Origin: Actinomycetota bacterium
Lineage (GTDB): Bacteria > Actinomycetota > Actinomycetes > Actinomycetales > Microbacteriaceae
Direction: 5' to 3'
NCBI GenBank assembly: GCA_009703545.1
Contig: WLFX01000080.1
Coordinates: 1 to 5,426 of the forward strand
Length of the DNA stretch: 5,426 nt
The first letter of the stretch is position 1. Each line of letters opens with the position of its first letter. Shown here piece after piece: positions 1 through 4,611 of this stretch. The notes under the pieces are model-generated. The model worked only from the letters and a program-made list of their open reading frames with translations. It made no database searches and was not told the origin of the DNA. Both the position numbers and the translations under genes were made by a program.

Positions 1-7
1 GAATCAT
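1..7 (-). CDS. Start of a gene running off the left edge (partial, unidentified)
   Basis: Only the first codons are visible: ATG ATT, then the window ends. A GGAGG ribosome-binding site lies 8 nt upstream of this ATG (minus strand, bases 20-16), which is near-ideal spacing. The start is 52 nt past the permease stop on the same strand, so this is probably the next gene of the transporter operon. An in-frame ATG at 22-20 would add five residues (M-E-E-T-K) but would have no good ribosome-binding site of its own. By analogy with RbsC-type operons the product could be a second permease, the ATPase or the solute-binding protein. The visible residues cannot decide between them. Confidence 0.5.
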
Positions 8-15
8 CTTTGTTT

Positions 16-20
16 CCTCC
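16..20 (-). promoter_or_regulatory. Shine-Dalgarno of the left-edge gene
   Basis: On the minus strand GGAGG is followed by an 8-nt A-rich spacer and ATG at 7-5. It is the main evidence that a translated gene begins at the window edge, and it favours this ATG over the in-frame ATG at 22-20. Confidence 0.55.
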
Positions 21-59
21 ATCTGACTGCGTGACATTACTGGCACGCATATTGTGCTT

Positions 60-1097
60 CTAAGCCGTCGGCAAAGAAGTTTGGTGCTCCCCGCGACGTT
101 GAGTCGACAGGAATTTTTGAAGGAGTGATCTCACGCGAGACCAATCCACTGTGTAAATGGCAACACCGATTGCGAGCGCTGCTGCTTGCACTAATGTGCG
201 GATTGCGAAGTTGACTCCAAGGGCTAAAACGAATTGATCAAGTTGGGAAAGGAATACGGCGGCAATAACGGTCGCGGTGGGAAGGCCACGGCCACCCAAC
301 AGGGAGGTCCCGCCAAGCACAACCACAGCGACAGAAGGAAGAAGGTAGGCGCTACCCATCGAGCCGTTCGGTTCAGAGATAACGCCGGCAATCATGATCC
401 CCGCAATCGCGTAAAGGACTTGTGCCCACACGTACGCCATCGCCTGATGGGTCTTGATTCGCAAACCTGAGACCATCGCGACCGGTGCACTTGCGCCAAT
501 CGATTCGAATCGGCGGCCCGGAACCGTTTTGCGCAAGATGAAAATGACCACCACGAGGACAGTCGTTGCAAAGTAAACCGAATTGGGAATTCCGAAAGTT
601 GATCCGCTCACGACGGACAACAGTAACGCCGTTGTCATGCGAGGTATTCCCTGAGTGATCAGCATCACAAAACCGAAAAGCAACGAGTTGGTTCCGAGGG
701 TTGCGATGATCGGGTTTAGTTTGAGGAAACCAATTAAGAATCCGTTTAACACGCCAATCGCAATTGCCACAACGAGGGAAAGCACTACGGCCGACAAAAG
801 CCGGTCGTCTTCAATTTCAGGAAGAGCCGAAACGATGACTGCTGCGAGCGAAACAGATCCTGGAACGGAAAGGTCGATGCCAGCCTGCTGGATGACGAGC
901 ATTTGGCCTAGCCCAACGATTGCCAAGATTGCCGCAAACGGAATCATGCTGCCCAGAGGCCCTGGAGAAACACTTGAGGGAGCAACGACCGCGCTAAGGA
1001 TGAACAACACCACAGTCGAAATCAAAACGGTCAGTAGACCTTTCGAAACCTGAAAGCGCGGACCCTTAGAAAGGGTCACCTCACTTCGCTGTGCCAT
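60..1097 (-). CDS. Sugar ABC transporter permease, RbsC type
   Basis: The 345-residue protein is an inner-membrane permease of the ribose/xylose/galactoside ABC importer family (BPD_transp_2; RbsC, XylH, YtfT relatives). It would pair with a double-domain ATPase and a periplasmic or lipoprotein solute-binding protein. Hydrophobic segments include about residues 21-40, 52-70, 100-125, 133-149, 174-188, 221-240, 251-265, 275-295 and 300-316. Family motifs visible are GIDLSVPG at 73-80, NPIIATLGT at 128-136, GRRFESIGA at 194-202 followed by VSGL, and LGGTSLLGGRG at 261-271. Length and motif order fit a full-length RbsC. A GTG two codons upstream (1103-1101) is in frame, but it overlaps the ribosome-binding site GAAGGAG, so the ATG at 1097-1095 is preferred. 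It is promoter-proximal, reads away from the plus-strand reductase, and is followed by the left-edge gene. The transported sugar cannot be inferred; no gene symbol is assigned. Confidence 0.93.
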   Translation of the reverse strand: MAQRSEVTLSKGPRFQVSKGLLTVLISTVVLFILSAVVAPSSVSPGPLGSMIPFAAILAIVGLGQMLVIQQAGIDLSVPGSVSLAAVIVSALPEIEDDRLLSAVVLSLVVAIAIGVLNGFLIGFLKLNPIIATLGTNSLLFGFVMLITQGIPRMTTALLLSVVSGSTFGIPNSVYFATTVLVVVIFILRKTVPGRRFESIGASAPVAMVSGLRIKTHQAMAYVWAQVLYAIAGIMIAGVISEPNGSMGSAYLLPSVAVVVLGGTSLLGGRGLPTATVIAAVFLSQLDQFVLALGVNFAIRTLVQAAALAIGVAIYTVDWSRVRSLLQKFLSTQRRGEHQTSLPTA

Positions 1098-1102
1098 CTG
1101 CA

Positions 1103-1109
1103 CTCCTTC
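1103..1109 (-). promoter_or_regulatory. Shine-Dalgarno of the permease gene
   Basis: On the minus strand GAAGGAG sits 5 nt before the ATG at 1097-1095. Because it overlaps the in-frame GTG at 1103-1101, it decides the start in favour of the ATG. Confidence 0.75.
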
Positions 1110-1117
1110 GTGCCCGA

Positions 1118-1139
1118 GTTCAGTTCTGTAGGACTGAAC
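1118..1139. promoter_or_regulatory. Inverted repeat, candidate operator in the permease leader
   Basis: Perfect 7-bp arms GTTCAGT (1118-1124) and ACTGAAC (1133-1139) flank 8 nt, with one further C:G pair inside. The element lies just upstream of the permease Shine-Dalgarno and downstream of the candidate minus-strand promoters, a usual place for a repressor operator. In RNA it could also form a short leader hairpin. The site does not match a consensus I can name, and no regulator gene is in the window. Confidence 0.5.
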
Positions 1140-1155
1140 ATGTGTTGACTGCCAC

Positions 1156-1195
1156 TTTATAAAACGAGCATAGCGTGTGGTAACAATTTCTGTAA
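1156..1195 (-). promoter_or_regulatory. Candidate promoter region for the permease operon
   Basis: Two overlapping sigma70-like arrangements can be read on the minus strand. One is TTACAG (1195-1190), a 17-bp spacer and TATGCT (1172-1167). The other is TTGTTA (1186-1181), a 19-bp spacer and TATAAA (1161-1156). Neither is a strong consensus. Either would start transcription shortly before the inverted repeat at 1118-1139, giving a leader of about 50-65 nt. Position and A/T richness support a promoter here; the exact boxes are uncertain. Confidence 0.35.
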
Positions 1196-1199
1196 CAAT
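1180..1199. repeat. Short direct repeat GTAACAAT x2
   Basis: GTAACAAT occurs at 1180-1187 and again at 1192-1199, a 12-bp period. The core TAACAAT recurs inverted at 1310-1316 (ATTGTTA) near the opposite promoter. The repeat lies over the candidate -35 region of the permease promoter, so it may be a regulator-binding site. Chance is possible in A/T-rich DNA. Confidence 0.35.
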
Positions 1200-1285
1200 A
1201 ACATGAGACTCTCACCAAAGTTTTCCGTGAGAAGTGCGAGACCTTCGCGGTATTTTCGAGAATATTGCCCGACTGCATATGGCAT

Positions 1286-1298
1286 TCACTCGGAGTGA
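1286..1298. repeat. Small perfect palindrome TCACTC-g-GAGTGA
   Basis: Six-base arms are separated by one base. It lies about 40 bp upstream of the candidate -10 box of the plus-strand reductase gene, where an activator or repressor might bind. A looser inverted pair, TCTCAC (1210-1215) and GTGAGA (1227-1232), lies further left. No known regulator consensus is recognised. Confidence 0.3.
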
Positions 1299-1310
1299 GA
1301 CACGGTCAGA

Positions 1311-1343
1311 TTGTTAATTCCCCTCGGATTCAAAGTTTAGAAT
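1311..1343 (+). promoter_or_regulatory. Candidate promoter of the PRISE-like reductase gene
   Basis: TAGAAT at 1338-1343 matches five of six bases of the -10 consensus. The best -35-like hexamer, TTGTTA (1311-1316), is 21 bp away, which is too far. At 17-18 bp only weak matches are found, so the promoter may need an activator. Predicted transcription would begin near 1350, leaving a leader of about 50 nt before the ATG at 1398. Confidence 0.35.
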
Positions 1344-1353
1344 TACTGGTATC

Positions 1354-1370
1354 GTTCATCTGAAGTGAAC
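1354..1370. promoter_or_regulatory. GTTCA-N7-TGAAC site, possible second operator
   Basis: GTTCA (1354-1358) and TGAAC (1366-1370) form an inverted pair around 7 nt, just after the predicted transcription start of the reductase gene. The same outer half-sites, GTTCA and TGAAC, bound the inverted repeat at 1118-1139 on the other side of the spacer, but there they are 12 nt apart. The different spacing weakens the case for one shared regulator. Confidence 0.3.
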
Positions 1371-1383
1371 AGCAGCATGAAAT

Positions 1384-1387
1384 GGAG
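1384..1387 (+). promoter_or_regulatory. Shine-Dalgarno favouring the ATG at 1398
   Basis: GGAG lies 10 nt before ATG 1398-1400, with an A-rich spacer. In-frame upstream starts GTG 1365 and ATG 1377 lack a comparable site. They would also add a tail not expected ahead of the nucleotide-binding glycine motif. Confidence 0.55.
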
Positions 1388-1397
1388 ATGCGAAAAA

Positions 1398-2480
1398 ATG
1401 AACAACAATTCATCCCGTAAAGCACTCGTCGTGGGTGTTACTGGAATCTCAGGCCAGGTAATTGCCACGCAGCTGATGAACGCAGGGTGGGAAGTGCATG
1501 GTTTATCGCGCCGGACGGAAGGTCTTCCGGCTGGTGTGCATCACATCAAGGCTGACTTGCTTAACGCCGATGACGTGAAGACCGCACTTTCGGGTCTCAA
1601 GCCGGAAATCGTTTTTATGACCGCCTGGATCAAGAAGGATTCAGAAGCCGAGAACATTGAGGTTAACGGCGCCACCATTCGAAACCTGCTTGCTGGGCTC
1701 AAACCCGATGGCGGCGTTCGGCACGTGGCGCTACAGACAGGATTGAAGCACTATCTAGGCCCGTTCGACAATTACGCCAACGCGGTTATGGCCGAGACGC
1801 CATTCCACGAGGACGAACCTCGGCTCGATGTTCCCAACTTCTACTACACACAAGAAGACGAATTGTTTTCTGCGGCCAAAGACCAGGGCTTCACGTGGAG
1901 CGTTCACCGCTCACACACCATCTTCGGTTATGCAGTTGACAATGCGATGAACATGGTGCTGACGCTCTCTGTTTACGCGGAAATCCAAAAGGCATTGGGT
2001 AAACCCTTCATCTATCCAGGTTCAACCCAGTCATGGAACGGCGTGGTCGACGTGACCGATGCTGACCTGCTCGCCGAGCAGCTTGTCTGGGCAGCGACGA
2101 ACAAGGCTGGCGAAAACGAAGCGTTCAACATTGCGAACGGAGATACTTTCCGGTGGCGTTGGATGTGGCCGCAGATTGCGGAACATTTTGGTCTGCCCTA
2201 CGAAGGCCCTAAGGAATCCCATTTCCAGCCTCTCGAAGAGCAAATGAAAGACGCCGCGCCGGTTTGGGAAGAAATTGCCCAGAAGCACAACCTTGCGGTT
2301 TCCGATGTGACCAAACTTGCATCGTGGTGGCACAGCGACAGTGACCTCGGTCGTCAGATCGAGTGCTTCACCGACATGACGAAGTCACGCGAAGCAGGCT
2401 TCTTGAACTTCCGATCGAGCCCCAAGAGCTTCTTCTCAAACGTTGAGGCCTACCGCAAGGCAAACATTCTTCCCCGATAG
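1398..2480 (+). CDS. PRISE-type NADPH-dependent enone reductase (SDR fold)
   Basis: The 360-residue cytoplasmic protein belongs to the extended/atypical short-chain dehydrogenase superfamily. It carries the signature motifs of the PRISE group (progesterone 5-beta-reductase / iridoid synthase). These are the Rossmann glycine motif GVTGISG at 13-19, SRR at 37-39 (suggesting NADPH), ADLL at 52-55, MTAWI at 74-78, LQTGLKHYLGPF at 112-123, PNFYYTQED at 146-154 and WSVHRSHTIFG at 168-178. From family knowledge the active-site pair is Lys and Tyr 32 residues apart; here K117 and Y149 have that spacing. The family reduces the C=C of activated enones by hydride transfer; bacterial members have varied or unknown natural substrates. 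Start ATG 1398 is chosen from its Shine-Dalgarno and the short distance to the glycine motif; GTG 1365 would give 371 residues. The gene stands alone, divergent from the permease and convergent with the dehydrogenase operon. The substrate is unknown, and database labels may read only 'NAD-dependent epimerase'. Confidence 0.87.
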   Translation: MNNNSSRKALVVGVTGISGQVIATQLMNAGWEVHGLSRRTEGLPAGVHHIKADLLNADDVKTALSGLKPEIVFMTAWIKKDSEAENIEVNGATIRNLLAGLKPDGGVRHVALQTGLKHYLGPFDNYANAVMAETPFHEDEPRLDVPNFYYTQEDELFSAAKDQGFTWSVHRSHTIFGYAVDNAMNMVLTLSVYAEIQKALGKPFIYPGSTQSWNGVVDVTDADLLAEQLVWAATNKAGENEAFNIANGDTFRWRWMWPQIAEHFGLPYEGPKESHFQPLEEQMKDAAPVWEEIAQKHNLAVSDVTKLASWWHSDSDLGRQIECFTDMTKSREAGFLNFRSSPKSFFSNVEAYRKANILPR

Positions 2481-2504
2481 AAATAAGCACCTCTCTTCCG
2501 AGTG

Positions 2505-2538
2505 AAAAAAGTGGGGCCGCCCGAAAGGACGGCCCCAC
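2505..2538 (-). terminator. Intrinsic terminator between convergent genes
   Basis: Perfect 9-bp arms GTGGGGCCG (2511-2519) and CGGCCCCAC (2530-2538) enclose a C/A mismatch, two more G:C pairs and a GAAA apex. On the minus strand the hairpin is followed by six T (2510-2505), so it is a good rho-independent terminator for the dehydrogenase operon ending at 2551. On the plus strand only a weak T-run (2541-2543) follows, so it may stop the reductase transcript less efficiently. Confidence 0.9.
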
Positions 2539-2550
2539 CATTTATGTGGT

Positions 2551-3525
2551 CTAGATGCTCGCGTTCAGTTCGATGTGCGCCTTGATGTTGTTCATCGGGT
2601 GCTGTGCTGCGTCCACCGCACCGAGAGCGTCATCGATCGCAAACCGAGCGGTGACAAGGGGAGACAAATCGATGTTCTTCGTCGACATGAAGCGAATTGT
2701 TTCCTCCCAGACACCAGGTGAACCGATTGATCCGGTGATTGTTAGTTCCTTGGATTGGATTAAGCCAAGTTGAGCCGGTGCCGACTTGCCGACATCGATT
2801 CCGATGTAGGCGATGCGCCCTTTGAAGCCCGCAAGTTCGAGTGCGGTTGCCATTACGTCGGGGCGGCCGGTTGCCTCTACAACGACATTCGCGCCGCGTC
2901 CATCGGTGTCTTTGTCGAGTACCGCTTTGATCTCGTCTGGTGTACACACGATGTCTGCGCCGAGTTCGCGAGCCGCTTTCTGACGAAAATCAACCGGCTC
3001 GACAACAATCGTTCGTGCGCCCAATGCTTTCGATGCTGCCGTTACCGCAAGTCCAATGGGACCGGCACCAAGCACCACCAAGGTATCGCTCGCGTTCACG
3101 TTGCCGACGCGCATCAACGCGTAGTACGCAACACTGAATGGTTCTACAAGTGCGCCATTGTTCCACGAAATGTTGGTGGGAATCTTGTGGAGCCACGATG
3201 CCTTCGTGATGAAGAACTCGGCTGCGGCGCCACTGATGGAGAAGCCAAAGTGATCGTCGCCAATGACACAGTCGCCAACAACGTGGTCACCTTTGGCGAA
3301 ATTCGTTACTTTTGCGCCAACCTTCATCACTTCGCCAGACCATTCGTGCCCCGGAATAATCGGGTAGCTAAACGGAATGATGTATCGGCCTTCAAGTAGC
3401 TCAATGTCTGAATGGCAAACACCGACGGCTCGAGAGGCGATCAAAACCTCATCGTCCGCGATGTCGGGGACAGAGAGCTCATTGACTTCAGCCTTACCTT
3501 CTGAAACAAACTGCAGAGCCTTCAT
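2551..3525 (-). CDS. Zinc-dependent MDR dehydrogenase without structural-zinc cysteines
   Basis: The 324-residue enzyme belongs to the medium-chain dehydrogenase/reductase superfamily, sorbitol/threonine-dehydrogenase-like, and would oxidise an alcohol or polyol with NAD. Catalytic zinc ligands are readable: C37 in GVCHSD, H60-E61 in GHEWSGEV, and E128 in LVEPFSVA. The Rossmann motif is GAGPIG at 153-158. E176, at the end of the second strand (IVVEP), suggests NAD rather than NADP. The lobe that normally carries four cysteines is replaced by a short stretch (about 83-103) with a single Cys (C86). The protein is therefore shorter than the usual 340-350 residues and should lack structural zinc. 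ATG 3525-3523 is chosen because it begins the family-typical MKALQF strand and has AGAGGA 8 nt upstream, inside the end of the preceding gene; further upstream in-frame starts overlap that gene heavily. Only 2 nt separate the two genes, so translation is probably coupled. It is the last operon gene, before the terminator at 2505-2538. The substrate is not determinable. Confidence 0.9.
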   Translation of the reverse strand: MKALQFVSEGKAEVNELSVPDIADDEVLIASRAVGVCHSDIELLEGRYIIPFSYPIIPGHEWSGEVMKVGAKVTNFAKGDHVVGDCVIGDDHFGFSISGAAAEFFITKASWLHKIPTNISWNNGALVEPFSVAYYALMRVGNVNASDTLVVLGAGPIGLAVTAASKALGARTIVVEPVDFRQKAARELGADIVCTPDEIKAVLDKDTDGRGANVVVEATGRPDVMATALELAGFKGRIAYIGIDVGKSAPAQLGLIQSKELTITGSIGSPGVWEETIRFMSTKNIDLSPLVTARFAIDDALGAVDAAQHPMNNIKAHIELNASI

Positions 3526-3527
3526 GA

Positions 3528-4586
3528 TTAGTGTCCTCTCACTAGTACTTTGGTTTCGGTTCCGGTTGGGGAAACCAGTTCTTCGAAGCCCTTTGTCACG
3601 ATGTCGTCCATGTTGATTGTCGAGCTGACGACTTTCTCTACCGCCAGACCGCGACGACCGATCAGGTCGATGATTCGAGGCCAGTCGGTTACCGGATAGC
3701 ACCAGGTTCCCGTGTAGGTGATCTCGCGTTCGGAAAGTTCCATGGGCTCGATTGATGCTGGCTTTGTGTGCAAACCGGTCTGGACAACGTACCCACCCGA
3801 TCGAACTGCTTTGATTGCCGTCTGCAGTGCCCGTTCGTTTCCTGAACATTCGATGACCGCGTCAACGCCAATTCCGCCTGTTGCGTCTTTCATCGCGGCA
3901 ATCACGTCGTCCTTGGTTGGGTCAAGCAATGTCGCAACTCCAAGGTCGTTCATCATCTTTTGACGGTTGGGGTTGAGCTCTGAAACGTAAACACGTGCGC
4001 CAAGGTTTTCGGCGTAGAGCGCGGCGAGCGCGCCAATCGGACCTGCACCCGTGATGAGAATGGTGTCTCCGGGTCGAACATTTCCGCGGTCGACTCCATA
4101 CGCAGCCACCGCCGTCGGCTCAACGAGTGCGCCGGCGACGTCGGAAACGTTGTCGTGCAATTTGAAGACGTTTGCCGCGGGAACAACCGCTTGTTCCGCA
4201 ATACCGCCCCACTCGCAGCTGAGACCAATACAGGCCATTGACGTGCAGAGGTGGTTGTCGCCGCGCGAACAGAAGTAGCAGACACCGCAAGAGAGTAGAG
4301 GCATTGCCGATACGCGATCGCCGACCTTGACGTTGGTGACTCCCTTGCCAACTTCGAGGACCTCGGCAGAAAACTCGTGACCAAGAATCTGAGGCAGGAT
4401 TGAGCCGTTGAGCTTGTGTGGCTGTGACGGAATTACGATGGGCCCCATCGCGTATTCGTGCACGTCCGTGCCACAGATTCCGCACCAAAATGGCTTCAGT
4501 CGTACCTCGCCGGCACCTACCGACTCAGGCTCGGCCACGTTTTCGACACGAATGTCTTTAGCCCCGTAAAAGATTGCTGCCTTCAT
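3528..4586 (-). CDS. 2,3-butanediol dehydrogenase-like zinc MDR enzyme
   Basis: The 352-residue protein resembles (R,R)-2,3-butanediol / sorbitol dehydrogenases, which interconvert a diol or polyol and its ketone with NAD(H). The N-terminus MKAAIFYGAKDIRVE and the segment WCGICGTDVHEYAMGPI (34-50) are strongly reminiscent of BdhA-type enzymes. Catalytic zinc ligands are C38, H70, E71 and E156 (LVEPTAVA). Structural zinc cysteines are C100, C103, C106 and C114. The Rossmann motif is GAGPIG at 180-185, and E203 at the end of the second strand favours NAD. Length is normal. Start ATG 4586-4584 has AAGGAG 6 nt upstream; an in-frame extension of 28 residues to 4670 would overlap the upstream gene and is rejected. 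It lies 25 nt after the previous dehydrogenase and 2 nt before the next. Family is secure. The butanediol/acetoin substrate is only the nearest recognised match, and sorbitol, another polyol or an aldonate are alternatives. Confidence 0.92.
   Translation of the reverse strand: MKAAIFYGAKDIRVENVAEPESVGAGEVRLKPFWCGICGTDVHEYAMGPIVIPSQPHKLNGSILPQILGHEFSAEVLEVGKGVTNVKVGDRVSAMPLLSCGVCYFCSRGDNHLCTSMACIGLSCEWGGIAEQAVVPAANVFKLHDNVSDVAGALVEPTAVAAYGVDRGNVRPGDTILITGAGPIGALAALYAENLGARVYVSELNPNRQKMMNDLGVATLLDPTKDDVIAAMKDATGGIGVDAVIECSGNERALQTAIKAVRSGGYVVQTGLHTKPASIEPMELSEREITYTGTWCYPVTDWPRIIDLIGRRGLAVEKVVSSTINMDDIVTKGFEELVSPTGTETKVLVRGH
3534..3539 (-). promoter_or_regulatory. Shine-Dalgarno inside the end of the preceding gene
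   Basis: AGAGGA lies 8 nt before ATG 3525-3523 and within the last codons of the butanediol-dehydrogenase-like gene. It fixes the start of the last dehydrogenase and implies translation coupled to the gene before it. Confidence 0.6.
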
Positions 4587-4592
4587 TTTTTG

Positions 4593-4598
4593 CTCCTT
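4593..4598 (-). promoter_or_regulatory. Strong Shine-Dalgarno of the butanediol-dehydrogenase-like gene
   Basis: AAGGAG, a C and five A precede ATG 4586-4584 at 6-nt spacing. It sits in the 25-nt gap after the stop of the upstream dehydrogenase. This excludes the longer in-frame start that would overlap that gene. Confidence 0.8.
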
Positions 4599-4611
4599 CG
4601 TATTTCTGTGT

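Noticed and set aside
27..60. Small inverted pairs between the permease stop and the left-edge gene, for example GCAC...GTGC.
   Set aside because: The stems are only 4 bp with no T-tract, too weak to call a terminator or processing hairpin.
655..1053. Plus-strand open frame of about 132 codons opposite the permease gene.
   Set aside because: It is antisense to a well-supported RbsC-type gene, its composition is Thr/Ser/Pro-rich from the reversed hydrophobic codons, and it has no family motif.
1145..1173. TTGACT at 1145-1150 as a plus-strand -35 box.
   Set aside because: The hexamer 17 bp downstream (GCATAG) is a poor -10, and the site is about 250 bp from the reductase ATG, with a better -10 close to the gene.
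1365..1397. Longer reductase starting at GTG 1365 or ATG 1377.
   Set aside because: It adds up to 11 residues not expected before the glycine motif and lacks a good ribosome-binding site. It cannot be excluded entirely.
2770..3399. Long plus-strand open frame (about 209 codons) opposite the last dehydrogenase gene.
   Set aside because: The product is Cys/Arg-rich with no recognisable domain, has no convincing ribosome-binding site, and lies wholly antisense to a clear MDR gene.
3526..3849. N-terminal extension of the last dehydrogenase to an upstream in-frame start.
   Set aside because: It would overlap the preceding gene by about 320 nt and encode Arg-rich sequence without similarity. The ATG at 3525 has a good Shine-Dalgarno and gives the family-typical N-terminus.
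3953..4384. Minus-strand open frame of about 143 codons overlapping the butanediol-dehydrogenase-like gene in another frame.
   Set aside because: It is a same-strand frame shadow of low-complexity Ser/Arg/Thr content. The MDR motifs are all in the annotated frame.
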